Shown here: positions 7,002 through 14,878 of the stretch, piece by piece
Position numbering within the stretch: position 1 is the first letter of the stretch
Layout: each line of letters begins with the position of its first letter
Source: Acidobacteriota bacterium
GTDB lineage: Bacteria; Acidobacteriota; UBA6911; JACQSX01
Direction of reading: 5' to 3'
Length of the DNA stretch: 44,567 bases
Assembly (NCBI GenBank): GCA_016211105.1
Contig: JACQSX010000048.1
Coordinates: 1-44,567 of the forward strand
The notes under the pieces: generated by a model
Databases searched by the model: none
What the model was told of the DNA's origin: nothing
The model's input: the letters and a program-made list of their open reading frames with translations, nothing else
Made by a program: the position numbers and the translations under genes

Positions 7002-8507
7002 TCAGAATCCGTCAATGGCTCGTCGACCTTCCTTCGGAACCAGAAAAGCGGAGAGAAATGCAAACAGGCTGAACATAAAGACCATAAAGAAGGCATTCTG
7101 CAAGCCGGCGGCAACGGTGTCGCGAAAAACCATTAAGGTGGTGGCACTAACACTGCTACGCGCATCCAGCAGAACTTCAGGATGCTGAAACAATTTTACC
7201 AGCTCCGGATCCGGCCGTTGATGCAAAGCGCGCCAAAGCACGCTGCTTAATCTGGATCCCATGATCGCCACACCAACCGCTCCACCAATATTCCGAAAGA
7301 ACTGCGTGGCGGAAGTGGCGATGCCAAAAAAATCCCTTGGAACCGTGCTCTGCACGGCCATCAGCATCGGCAGCGCATTCAGACCCATTCCCGCTCCGAT
7401 GCAAATCATCGACAAAATCATCGAGCTCCGCGAAGCAGTACCGCCCAGCCTCACAACCATCGCGGTTCCCAACACTAACAGAGCCATCCCACAGAAAACC
7501 GGCCTGCGGAAACCGACGTGACGCCAGAGACGCCCCATAATTACCGAAGAGCAGACCCACGTTAAAAGCACGGGTGTGATCGCGCTTCCCGCTTCCGTCG
7601 CCGAGCGCCCCAACACAGCCTGCGCAAACAGAGGCACAAACGCGATCACGCCAAAAAAAATCATGCCAATACAGACGCCGTTGACCGAAGCGGCAACAAA
7701 CATCTTATGACGAAACAACTCAGGCGGAATAAACGGCCGCTCTGACTTTTTCTCCAGCCTGAGATAGAGCAGGAACAACAGCGCGGATGACAGGAGGAAC
7801 GCGATCACTCGCCCGTCCAACCAACGGTTGTTCTGGCCGCCTTCCATCAGATAAAGCAAAAACAAGGCAATTGCCAACGACATTAGGATTCCACGGCGGA
7901 TTCCAGCGCGCCCACCCAAACCTTCAGGGACACGCTCCACTAGATAAATTTCGATAATGGTCGCCGCAATCAAGCCAACAGGTATATTGATAAAGAAGAC
8001 CCACCGCCATGAGAAGTTGTCCGTGATGAAGCCCCCAATCAGAGGGCCGGTGATGCTGGCAAACCCCCACACCCCGCTGAACACGGCCTGCATCCGCGCG
8101 CGTTCGTCGAAGGTGTAGATTTCACCGATAATCGTGAGCGCCAGAGGTACCAGAGCCCCCGCACCCAGACCTTGCACGCCTCGGAACACAATCAACTGAG
8201 GCATGCCGGTCGAAAGCCCGCAAAGAAGAGATCCGATCGCGAAGAGTCCCAGACCGGCCAAATAAAGTCGACGGCGACCATGCAGATCTGACAGCCTTCC
8301 CCAAACCGGGATGGAAACGGTGCTGGTCAAAAGATAGATAGAAAATACCCAGCTATAAATTTCCAGGCCGCCCAGCCGGGTAATAATCGTGGGCATGGCG
8401 GTTGTCACCACCGTAGATTCCATGGCAGCCAGGTACAAGGCGCCCAGGATTCCCGCAGTCACGAACCTTCGGTGTGGTTGTAAAAGGAAAGTTCCCTTGG
8501 AACCCAA
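7002..8507 (-). CDS. DHA2-family (EmrB/QacA-like, 14 TM) drug exporter
   Basis: This 501-residue MFS protein is long enough for 14 transmembrane helices, as in the DHA2 drug:proton antiporters. Signature elements are the TM1 region with VVTTAMPTI, the motif A loop GRLSDLHGRRRLYLAG (about 70-85), a motif C-like ASITGPLIGGFI (about 155-170), and a matching C-terminal half. Substrate is unknown; homologs export drugs, dyes or siderophores. The proposed start is a TTG at 8507 (GAGGT six bases upstream); the next ATG would cut into TM1. It is divergent from the radical SAM gene, with 78 bases between, and convergent with queD. Confidence 0.85.
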   Translation of the reverse strand: MGSKGTFLLQPHRRFVTAGILGALYLAAMESTVVTTAMPTIITRLGGLEIYSWVFSIYLLTSTVSIPVWGRLSDLHGRRRLYLAGLGLFAIGSLLCGLSTGMPQLIVFRGVQGLGAGALVPLALTIIGEIYTFDERARMQAVFSGVWGFASITGPLIGGFITDNFSWRWVFFINIPVGLIAATIIEIYLVERVPEGLGGRAGIRRGILMSLAIALFLLYLMEGGQNNRWLDGRVIAFLLSSALLFLLYLRLEKKSERPFIPPELFRHKMFVAASVNGVCIGMIFFGVIAFVPLFAQAVLGRSATEAGSAITPVLLTWVCSSVIMGRLWRHVGFRRPVFCGMALLVLGTAMVVRLGGTASRSSMILSMICIGAGMGLNALPMLMAVQSTVPRDFFGIATSATQFFRNIGGAVGVAIMGSRLSSVLWRALHQRPDPELVKLFQHPEVLLDARSSVSATTLMVFRDTVAAGLQNAFFMVFMFSLFAFLSAFLVPKEGRRAIDGF

Positions 8508-8585
8508 ATCTCAACCTCGCAATTCCATGCGGCGCAGAGACATGATATATCGTTTCACTCGGCTTCACGAATTAACGGACCCGCG

Positions 8586-10439
8586 ATGAAAATTGCACTT
8601 CTTCAGCCACCCGTGGAGGACTTCTACCAGACCACGATTCGGATTCAACCAGTGGGGTTGCTCTATCTGGCGGCGGCGCTGGAGAAAGCCGGTCATCAAG
8701 TGCACATTTTTGACTTTCTCTCCTCCGGCGAAAAACGAGCCATTTCCCTCCCGGCCGATTTTTACTACTTAAAGCGTCATTTTTGTCTGGCTGACTGTAG
8801 TCCGATACGCATGTTCAAACATTATTACCACTACGGCGCAACCTGGCAGGCAATTGAGCAAACCATCACGCAGGAGTCCTTCGATGTTTATGGAATTTCT
8901 TGCATGTTCACCCCTTTTCAGGGTCAGACGGAACGCTTGGCGAAAATCATCCGCCGATACTTTCCCGACCGCCTCATTGTTGCCGGAGGAGCGCACGCGA
9001 CCACGTCGCCGGAGCGTCTTCTGCGCACAAGCCTCTTCGATTACGTTTTCCTGGGAGAAGGCGAAATTTCCTTTCCGCGATGGATCGCAGCGGGTTCGGA
9101 ACCGCAAGCTACGGCTGGGCAAGCCAAGCTGCAGCGTCCCGGCCCGAGCCTACAGAGAGACGGGGAGACACGGGGATGGGGAGATCCACAGACAGTCGCC
9201 GTTTCACCACCTCCCCGCATCTCCGCGTCACCTGAAATGAACCGATCTTCTGTCCCGGCACAGCCGATTCAGCAAGGAGAGCGGGTGGAAGATCTAGATT
9301 CTCTCCCTTTCCCGGCGAGACACCTAATCAACCTGGATCACTACCGGATCGATGGACTGCGAAGCACGATGCTAATTACCAGTCGCGGTTGCCCTTACCA
9401 CTGCACGTTTTGTTCGATACAACAGACCATGGGATATCCTTTTCGCGCACGCTCCATCGAGAATGTGCTGGCCGAAATTGAGGAATGTGTCGAGAGATAC
9501 GATATCCGGTACTTCGATATCGAAGACGACAACTTTACTTTCGACCAACGTCGCGCAGAGGAGCTAATGACTGCGATTCTCGATCGATTTGAGGAAGGCG
9601 CGCTGCGATTCTCGGCGATGAACGGTTTGACTGCAACTCGCTTGAGTGAGTCGCTCTTGAGACGCATGCGGCAAGCGGGATTCCGCCAAGTCAATCTTTC
9701 CCTAATCGCGTCGCAGCCGCAGGCGCTGCGCGCGTTAAAACGACCGGTATCTCTATCAAGCTTTCGCCATACGGTGAAGGCGGCGCGCGCCGCAGGGCTT
9801 GAATGCCTGGCCTACTTTATCCTTGGCCTCCCGGGAGACGACATTCATCGCATGCTGGAGACTTTACTCGCGCTGGCCGCCGAGCCGACTCTCGTCGGCC
9901 CATCGATATTCTATGTTTCTCCAGGAACCGAATTGTTTGACGCGCTTTCCCACCGGTTACCTGAAAACTGGGACCTGCTCCGTTCCAGTACTTTTTATAT
10001 GGAGTCAGGATCTTCAACCCGCCTGGAGCGCATGACGTTGTTTCGCCTGACTCGGTTGATAAACTTCCTAAAGGAGCGGCTCGACGGCGGCAACTGGACG
10101 GTAGAAAAGCAGCAGGCAACAGAGTGGTTGGAAGGGTCCAAAGTCGAAGGCCCCCCAACAGAAGCTATCTTGGGGTGGACCGTCTCGTCCCTGGCGGCTC
10201 GGACCGGAAAGTTCCACGCTGCCTGCAGAGAACAAGAAGGTGAGGGCCGCTATCGGTTTTTCCCACTGCCCACATGCGAGCAAACCGTCCGGACATTCCT
10301 CGAAATGAGCAGGCACACGCGGTTGTGCGGAACGCGGACGCGGAATCAAGCGGATCTGATAGAAATGCTAGAAGTGACAAATCCTAGAAGGACTGTTAAG
10401 GAACTCTCAACGGTCACCCAAGGATCGAATGACCAATGA
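8586..10439 (+). CDS. B12-binding-domain radical SAM protein
   Basis: This 617-residue enzyme has a cobalamin-binding-like domain (about 1-165, with GGAHATTSPE) and a radical SAM domain with the CxxxCxxC cluster motif at Cys269, 273 and 276 (SRGCPYHCTFCSI). It continues with an Elp3/MiaB-like TIM-barrel core (for example FDIEDDNFTF). Many such enzymes lack a canonical DxHxxG B12 site and do diverse methylation or anaerobic chemistry; I see none of the specific signatures. An insert at about residues 186-217 (RDGETRGWGD...PPPRISASPE) is repeat-derived; see the separate entry. A C-terminal extension of about 140 residues is not assigned. No gene partner indicates the substrate. Confidence 0.82.
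   Translation: MKIALLQPPVEDFYQTTIRIQPVGLLYLAAALEKAGHQVHIFDFLSSGEKRAISLPADFYYLKRHFCLADCSPIRMFKHYYHYGATWQAIEQTITQESFDVYGISCMFTPFQGQTERLAKIIRRYFPDRLIVAGGAHATTSPERLLRTSLFDYVFLGEGEISFPRWIAAGSEPQATAGQAKLQRPGPSLQRDGETRGWGDPQTVAVSPPPRISASPEMNRSSVPAQPIQQGERVEDLDSLPFPARHLINLDHYRIDGLRSTMLITSRGCPYHCTFCSIQQTMGYPFRARSIENVLAEIEECVERYDIRYFDIEDDNFTFDQRRAEELMTAILDRFEEGALRFSAMNGLTATRLSESLLRRMRQAGFRQVNLSLIASQPQALRALKRPVSLSSFRHTVKAARAAGLECLAYFILGLPGDDIHRMLETLLALAAEPTLVGPSIFYVSPGTELFDALSHRLPENWDLLRSSTFYMESGSSTRLERMTLFRLTRLINFLKERLDGGNWTVEKQQATEWLEGSKVEGPPTEAILGWTVSSLAARTGKFHAACREQEGEGRYRFFPLPTCEQTVRTFLEMSRHTRLCGTRTRNQADLIEMLEVTNPRRTVKELSTVTQGSNDQ
9155..9230. repeat. Imperfect palindromic repeat inserted in the radical SAM gene
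   Basis: The left arm AGACGGGGAGACACGGGGAT (from 9158) pairs imperfectly with the right arm CCTCCCCGCATCTCCGCGTC (9210-9229), with a central spacer of about 27 bases. The segment is in frame and adds roughly 28 residues rich in Gly/Arg then Pro/Ser (RDGETRGWGD, then SPPPRISASP) to the linker before the radical SAM domain. The composition and phrasing match widespread dispersed repeats whose translations give the same Arg/Gly- and Pro-rich strings. The host frame stays open. Confidence 0.65.
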
Positions 10440-10515
10440 CGGGCATCGACCCACCACAACAGGCAGCGTCCGTCATTCGCCCGTCCCTGGGTGAGACCAC
10501 CTAAGGCAGGATGGA

Positions 10516-10677
10516 ATGGAGAGCTATTACGTAACTTTTTACATCCAATATCAAGCCGGCTCGGAAGAGGACGCCACCACTCGGGCAGAGCAAATCTTGC
10601 GACGTCTGTGTGAGAGAGAGAAGATAGACGAAGCCGTTATTGTCGCCGTGGGGCTCTCGCCCAAACGGGACACTTAG
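10516..10677 (+). CDS. Small 53-residue ORF, hypothetical
   Basis: This short ORF encodes a 53-residue soluble, acidic-to-neutral product starting MESYYVTFYIQYQAGSEEDA and ending in SPKRDT. A plausible ribosome binding site (AAGGCAGG, 10503-10510) lies five bases before the ATG. The first half alternates hydrophobic and polar residues like a beta-strand and the second half forms an amphipathic helix (ATTRAEQILRRLCEREK), as in compact ferredoxin-like folds. The stop codon falls inside the left arm of the 30-bp palindrome, so the tail may have been created by repeat insertion. I do not recognise a family. Confidence 0.4.
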   Translation: MESYYVTFYIQYQAGSEEDATTRAEQILRRLCEREKIDEAVIVAVGLSPKRDT

Positions 10678-10732
10678 TACCTCGAGGTACTAAGTGTCGC
10701 AAAGCGACAAGAATGGCTGTCCCTACGTTTGG
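10661..10732. repeat. Compound palindromic element (30-bp perfect palindrome plus hairpin)
   Basis: Positions 10669-10698 form a perfect, loopless 30-bp palindrome (GACACTTAGTACCTC then its complement). It is followed by a 6-bp hairpin (TGTCGC-AAA-GCGACA, 10695-10709). Outer arms CCAAACGGGACA (10661-10672) and TGTCCCTACGTTTGG (10718-10732) are also inverted relatives of each other, differing by a two-base gap. The nested layout looks like a REP/MITE-type repeat rather than a simple terminator. It sits between the 53-codon ORF and the leftward CsgG-like gene, and covers the ORF stop codon. Confidence 0.65.
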
Positions 10733-10788
10733 AGGTGGCCGACCAAACGCAACCAATGCGCTGCATCCGCCGCTTCCGAAATCTCCGC

Positions 10789-11745
10789 TTACTGGCTCCT
10801 TATCAGATCCCCGACCTTCACTTCGCCGCCTGAAAGCATGTTGCCCGTCGACGAGCCTTCGTCGGCCTGAGTGATTTCCACCTCCCCGACATCTTCTGTA
10901 ACTTCCCTGAGCACTTTTCCTGTCGCAGGATCTTTGACGGTACGAGCGACGCGCAGTACCTTCACACGGTCTCCCACCTTGACTCCCTGTGAAGATCCGA
11001 CATTGAGAATTATATTCTTGCCGTCCACATCAGCCACCATTCCCCGAATCTCCACCTTGATGGCCACGACCTTACCGCTGGCAGCAATCAATTCCTTGGA
11101 GACAACCTGGACGGCCAGGCGGGTGGCCTCGCCGATAATGGTCTCTTCGAAATTCTTACTGCCCATGTCGATCCCGCCGCCGCCAAAACCTCCGCCGCCT
11201 GCACCGCCTCCTTCCAACAACAATCCGCTACGCGAAGATTCGCCCTTCCCCGTGGCCACCGCCAGAACCTCGGCCGTGTTCACATCCACCAGACGAGCGT
11301 CAATGACAACATTTGCTATCCCTTTCGAAGTGCCAACTTTTCCGCCGCCGAATCCACCCCACTTCCCGCCGATTCCTCCCAGCTTAAAGCCCTTATCTTC
11401 GGTGCCAAACTGCGTGATGCTCCCTACCAAAATAGCGCTCACCCCGAGAACCTTGCCGATCTTGGCCGCGCTCGTAGCATCGGCGCGGTTACTATTGGAA
11501 AAATTCTGTTCCGCCAGCACGGCATCCAAAGCCTTTCGTTCGATCACGCTGTAGGTGCCGTCTTTGACTAATTCGGTCACAACCAAATCGGCGATCCCCT
11601 TTCCAATATCCCAGTCTCCGCTCCACCAGCGGTGCACGGTACCGAAATCAAAGTTCAGAATTGCAACCCGCTTTTTTTCAGACGCGCCGAAAATGAGCGG
11701 CATGAAACAAGCAAACAGAATGGATGTACATAAAGTCTTTTTCAT
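10789..11745 (-). CDS. CsgG/HfaB-like secreted protein with C-terminal beta domain
   Basis: The 318-residue product starts with a signal peptide (KKTLCTSILFACFMPLIFGA, about 2-21). Residues about 25-220 resemble the CsgG/curli-assembly superfamily: KRVAILNFDFGTV, the V(V)TELVKDGTYSVIER element, and the AKIGKVLGVSAILVGSITQFG motif. A low-complexity Gly-rich stretch (GGGAGGGGFGGGG, about 188-200) interrupts it. Residues about 240-318 look like the small beta domain seen in FlgT-like proteins (VGSSQGVKVGDRVKVLR). The role could be in outer-membrane secretion or envelope stress; no curli genes are nearby. The start at 11745 is chosen by GGAGG five bases upstream. Confidence 0.7.
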   Translation of the reverse strand: MKKTLCTSILFACFMPLIFGASEKKRVAILNFDFGTVHRWWSGDWDIGKGIADLVVTELVKDGTYSVIERKALDAVLAEQNFSNSNRADATSAAKIGKVLGVSAILVGSITQFGTEDKGFKLGGIGGKWGGFGGGKVGTSKGIANVVIDARLVDVNTAEVLAVATGKGESSRSGLLLEGGGAGGGGFGGGGIDMGSKNFEETIIGEATRLAVQVVSKELIAASGKVVAIKVEIRGMVADVDGKNIILNVGSSQGVKVGDRVKVLRVARTVKDPATGKVLREVTEDVGEVEITQADEGSSTGNMLSGGEVKVGDLIRSQ

Positions 11746-11802
11746 CATCGCCTCCACATATCGCAAGAACCAACATGCCCAAACCCGGCCTGTCGCTCCG
11801 CA

Positions 11803-12393
11803 TCAACGAATTTCCTTGAGTTTCCCCCCTTCAAAAAACAACGAATAGCCGGAGTATTTCCAAACCTCCCGTTCTCCCAACTGGATCCTTTCACTAGGAG
11901 ATCCAAGACGTTTCATGACTTCTTCTTCTTCCATCCCTTCCGAGAGCAGCATCGATTGTCGAAAGTCCGGTCCTCGCCCTGTGACAAATGGATCGCGGTT
12001 TTTCCACTCCTCAACAAAACCCCGATCTTCGTAAATCCGAGGGTCAGGCGCCATCCCATAGGGATGCCCCCCCCAATAAAAAGCAGCAGGACCTCCCGGA
12101 TCCCGAAACAGGAAAGACCGATTGCTGCCACCGGCCCCGAAAGGCGAACGGCCGTCAAACAGAAATCGCTCTGCCAATAAGACAGCCGCCACTTCTTTTG
12201 GAATCCGCTGCAGGGGAACGATTCCTACACGCGGCCCAAACAGAAATGGAGCGCCTGACGTTGGAGGACCTAGAAAAAATTGAAAAACGCCTCCGGCATT
12301 ACCCCGCGGCGGCTGAAAATTTCTTCGCTGCCCGGCCAAATATGTCGCGCTCGCCAAAACCGCCGAGACCGCCAAAGCGATGGTTCGTTTCAT
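11803..12393 (-). CDS. Hypothetical secreted protein, BamE/SmpA-like C-terminus
   Basis: This 196-residue protein starts with a signal peptide (KRTIALAVSAVLASATYLAG). The middle is rich in Gly, Pro, Phe and aromatic residues (about 25-130) and looks disordered or surface-like. The last about 50 residues (LLSEGMEEEEVMKRLGSPSE...WKYSGYSLFFEGGKLKEI) match the general pattern of the SmpA/BamE fold (G-M-t-x-e-x-v...lG-x-P). A strong GGGGAGG ribosome binding site precedes ATG 12393. It lies 57 bases upstream of the CsgG-like gene on the same strand, so the two may function together at the envelope. Confidence 0.6.
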   Translation of the reverse strand: MKRTIALAVSAVLASATYLAGQRRNFQPPRGNAGGVFQFFLGPPTSGAPFLFGPRVGIVPLQRIPKEVAAVLLAERFLFDGRSPFGAGGSNRSFLFRDPGGPAAFYWGGHPYGMAPDPRIYEDRGFVEEWKNRDPFVTGRGPDFRQSMLLSEGMEEEEVMKRLGSPSERIQLGEREVWKYSGYSLFFEGGKLKEIR

Positions 12394-12439
12394 GGCAATC
12401 CTCCCCTTGGGATCGTGACGCGCTGCACCGCACTTTGCC

Positions 12440-12589
12440 TTACTTTCTCAAAATCAGGGTGAGCTGGGCAAGCAAATTGTCCAATGGCGTCCTTCCTCGA
12501 TCGATCCACTCCACCCACGATCCCTCGTCTGCGATGCGCAACGCGATCGGACATTCCGCCCCCCACCTCCGGCCTTCTTCACGCAACAT
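12440..12589 (-). CDS. Small 49-residue ORF overlapping the peptidase stop
   Basis: The ATG at 12589 lies inside the end of the M20 peptidase gene (11-base overlap), so translation would be coupled to it. The protein starts MLREEGRRWGAECPIALRIA and ends LLAQLTLILRK. It is compact and balanced in composition, with a likely strand-turn-strand and a C-terminal amphipathic helix. A longer rival ORF in another frame (ATG 12563, 54 codons) ends at the start of the next gene, but its Arg-rich, patternless sequence is less protein-like. I do not know a family. Confidence 0.45.
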   Translation of the reverse strand: MLREEGRRWGAECPIALRIADEGSWVEWIDRGRTPLDNLLAQLTLILRK

Positions 12590-13952
12590 TCGCCAGCTCC
12601 TCGTACAGGTACGCAGTGCTCAGGATGCCTCCGTGAAAATTTCCCAGGTCCAGCTTCTCGTTTGGCGCATGCGCATTCTCATCCGGCAATCCGATGCCGA
12701 TCAAGACGCAAGGAACGTTCAGAAGCTCGGTGAATGTGGAAACTACCGGAATCGATCCGCCTTCTCGCACAAACACAGGTTTCTTTCCAAATCCCTTTTC
12801 GTAAGCCCTGCCGGCAGCCTTCATCGCCGGGTGATCGATCGGCGCAAGCCATGCTTTGCCCCCATGCATGCGGGTGATTCTCAGTTCCACACTCGGCGGA
12901 CAAACTTTCCGAACATGATCCTCAAACAGGCGAGCGATCTTGTCAGGATCCTGATCGGGAACAAGCCGCATGCTGACTTTGGCCATCGTCTTGGCGGGAA
13001 TTACCGTCTTGGCTCCTTCACCGGTGAATCCCCCAAGGATCCCATTGATCTCAAACGTGGGCCGCGCCCAGATCTGTTCCAGCGGCGAATACCCCATTTC
13101 TCCCCAAAGCTGCGGAGCCCCTAATTCTTTGCGATACCTCTCCGCATCAAACGGAAGCGATGCATACTCCCGGCGCTCGCGTTCGGTTAGCGGCCTCACA
13201 TCGTCATAAAAGCCGGGAATCGTGACTCGACCCTCCTCATTCTTCATGTTGCCAAGCAGGCGACAAAGCACGAATGCCGGGTTGGCGACGGTCCCTCCGA
13301 AACTCCCCGAGTGAAGATCCGAGGATGTCCCCACTAGGTCAATTTGAAAATAAACCAATCCCCTCAACCCATAACAGATCGACGGTACTCCTCGCGCAAA
13401 CATGGGCGTATCAGAAATCACCACGACGTCGGCCTGAAGCATCTCTCTATGCTCTCGGATGAACTGGTCCAGATTGGGGCTGCCGCATTCTTCCTCTCCC
13501 TCAATCAGGATCTTGAAGTTTACCGGCAGCTTCCCGGTGTTCCTTAAATGAGCCTCTAAGCTTTTGAAATGCATGAACACTTGTCCCTTGTCGTCGGCCG
13601 CGCCGCGGGCGTAAATCTCGCCGTTTCGAATCTCGGGCTCAAAAGGAGGCGAATGCCAGAGCTCGATCGGATCGATCGGTTGCACGTCGTAGTGACCATA
13701 CAGCAGGGCCGTAGGTCGACCCGGGGTCCCCAACCACGCGGCATACACGATAGGATGACCCGCGGTTTCGCACACTTGCACGTGTTGCATGCCGATGCGT
13801 TTCAGTTCAGAGGCCGCATATTCGGCACACTTCCGTACATCCCGCTTGTGCTGCGGATCGGTGCTCACACTGGGAATGCGCAAAAAACTTTTGAGCTCCT
13901 CCACAAAACGATCTTTGTTCTGCTCGATGAAGTTGATCACCTTCGGATCCAT
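12579..13952 (-). CDS. M20-family metallopeptidase (dipeptidase)
   Basis: This 457-residue zinc hydrolase belongs to the M20 dipeptidase/ArgE/DapE group; it cleaves dipeptides or acylated amino acids. Metal and catalytic elements are visible in order: YGHYDVQP (His and Asp), ARGAADDKGQ with the bridging Asp, GEEECGS (general base Glu-Glu), SDTPM, and a C-terminal His (ENAHAPNE). A lid/dimerisation domain lies at about 190-370 (GLRGLVYFQIDLVG). The length and motifs match cytosolic nonspecific-dipeptidase-like members. The start at 13952 has a GAGGGGG ribosome binding site; the ORF extends farther upstream without support. Confidence 0.88.
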   Translation of the reverse strand: MDPKVINFIEQNKDRFVEELKSFLRIPSVSTDPQHKRDVRKCAEYAASELKRIGMQHVQVCETAGHPIVYAAWLGTPGRPTALLYGHYDVQPIDPIELWHSPPFEPEIRNGEIYARGAADDKGQVFMHFKSLEAHLRNTGKLPVNFKILIEGEEECGSPNLDQFIREHREMLQADVVVISDTPMFARGVPSICYGLRGLVYFQIDLVGTSSDLHSGSFGGTVANPAFVLCRLLGNMKNEEGRVTIPGFYDDVRPLTERERREYASLPFDAERYRKELGAPQLWGEMGYSPLEQIWARPTFEINGILGGFTGEGAKTVIPAKTMAKVSMRLVPDQDPDKIARLFEDHVRKVCPPSVELRITRMHGGKAWLAPIDHPAMKAAGRAYEKGFGKKPVFVREGGSIPVVSTFTELLNVPCVLIGIGLPDENAHAPNEKLDLGNFHGGILSTAYLYEELANVA

Positions 13953-14323
13953 TCGTCCCCCTCGGAGTAACCTTTCATGCAGTTTAGTGGGTGGCATCCC
14001 CCATGGCAAGCGCGATCACGGTGGCCGTTTGCGTGCCAATTGCGCACCGCGGGCCCATTTTAACGCAGGTTGCAAGAGCACAAAATAACACCTGTGGAAA
14101 AGCTGAAAAATATTGAAGAAAACTCTTGACTTTCAAACATGAAACTCAAGCACTTTACATTCAAGCACTTCCAGGTCGAATGATAAAATGCTGATAAATA
14201 CCGTCATTAAAAATGGCTTTTGACGAAAAAAACTATTGCAATTTGATAAATTTCGATGCAAAATTGCACACAACCTGTTCCAAGATGGATGGGTAAATTT
14301 CCTGGAAAGGAGGACCGGCGTTC
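13953..14323. other. Intergenic region, AT-rich; holds a possible promoter for the 23-aa ORF
   Basis: These 371 bases separate the leftward M20 gene from the rightward small basic ORF. The right half is AT-rich compared with its neighbours. A repeated TCAAGCACTT (14146-14155 and 14161-14170) is visible. A possible promoter for the downstream ORF is TTGACG (14220-14225) with GATAAA (14245-14250), a 19-base spacer, which is longer than usual. Nothing else is recognisable. Confidence 0.35.
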
Positions 14324-14395
14324 ATGGCAACGAAAAAAAAGGCTCCCGCGAAAAAGAAGGCCGCGGCCAAAAAGCCCGCAAAAAAGAAGAGATAG
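14324..14395 (+). CDS. 23-aa histone-H1-like Lys/Ala/Pro-rich miniprotein
   Basis: This ORF of 23 codons is preceded by a strong ribosome binding site, AAGGAGG (14307-14313), ten bases before the ATG. It encodes MATKKKAPAKKK then an Ala/Lys/Pro-rich tail ending KKR. The sequence is about half Lys/Arg and resembles the C-terminal tail of histone H1 or bacterial H1-like proteins (AlgP/HctB-type KPAA/AKKA repeats), so nucleic-acid binding is likely. It is followed 8 bases later by a strong hairpin, making a complete short transcription unit. The ORF is short and repetitive, which adds uncertainty, but the ribosome binding site, hairpin and codon periodicity agree. Confidence 0.6.
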   Translation: MATKKKAPAKKKAAAKKPAKKKR

Positions 14396-14403
14396 GGCGA
14401 TTT

Positions 14404-14435
14404 ATATGAGCCCCGATCTCGGTCGGGGCTCATAT
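14404..14435 (+). terminator. Strong hairpin after the basic miniprotein
   Basis: ATATGAGCCCCGA and TCGGGGCTCATAT form a perfect 13-bp stem with a six-base loop (TCTCGG). A T-rich tract appears only about 27 bases later (14462-14468), so it may be a rho-independent terminator with a delayed U-tract, or an mRNA-stabilising 3' hairpin. Confidence 0.6.
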
Positions 14436-14493
14436 CCTTTGCAAATACAATGACTTCTAGCTTTTTTTAGAGTTAGAGCTTTTTGTTGAACGC

Positions 14494-14506
14494 TACAATC
14501 CGGCCG
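14494..14506 (+). promoter_or_regulatory. Possible -10 box giving a leaderless HTH transcript
   Basis: TACAAT (14494-14499) lies seven bases before the GTG start codon of the HTH gene, at the distance of a -10 box from +1. There is no ribosome binding site between them, so the mRNA may start at or next to the GTG. No clear -35 element is visible, so this is tentative. Confidence 0.25.
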
Positions 14507-14793
14507 TGCCAAAATATACAGAAGTCGAAGGACCCAAAGGAGACCGAGTTAAATTGCGCACTGGCGAGACGGTCGAGATTAGCGATGAGATCATGAGCGC
14601 GAAAGAGGCTGCGCGTTATCTAAAGATTGCTCTTCCCACTTTTTATCGATACTTGAAAGAAGAAGATATTCCCGCAGTCAAGATCGGTGGCCGTTATAAG
14701 TTCCTTAAATCCGCGCTGGACGGCTGGCTCCGCACAAAAATGGAAGATGCAGTGAACGAAAAACGGAGCCGCAATTTAAAGCTTTTCCGCTAG
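14506..14793 (+). CDS. Excisionase-type helix-turn-helix DNA-binding protein
   Basis: The 95-residue product has a MerR/excisionase-like winged HTH at about 27-75 (MSAKEAARYLKIALPTFYRYLKEEDIPAVKIGGRYKF), including the wing motif IPAVKIGGRYKFLKSALDGWL typical of the DNA-binding excisionase family. The N-terminal 25 residues (PKGDRVKLRTGETVEISD) are a short extra segment. Many such proteins are chromosomal regulators rather than phage excisionases, and there is no integrase nearby. The GTG start at 14506 has no ribosome binding site; an internal ATG at 14593 would remove the N-terminal segment. Confidence 0.75.
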   Translation: MPKYTEVEGPKGDRVKLRTGETVEISDEIMSAKEAARYLKIALPTFYRYLKEEDIPAVKIGGRYKFLKSALDGWLRTKMEDAVNEKRSRNLKLFR

Positions 14794-14878
14794 TCCTCAG
14801 TCCTTCCATATTCACTTTTACTAGTCTGCGATGGATGCGTTGGCGCCCGGACCGCGGTTTTTCGGGCAATGATCGAAT

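Noticed and set aside
12391..12563. Rival 54-codon minus-strand ORF starting MSDRVAHRRRGIV
   Set aside because: Its composition is Arg-rich and patternless, and it overlaps the more protein-like 49-codon ORF. Its ATGA contact with the next gene is the only point in favour.
14233..14433. Minus-strand ORF rich in Phe (FFFAGFLAAAFFFAGAFFF)
   Set aside because: It is the antisense of the Lys/Ala-rich miniprotein; the plus strand has the ribosome binding site and hairpin.
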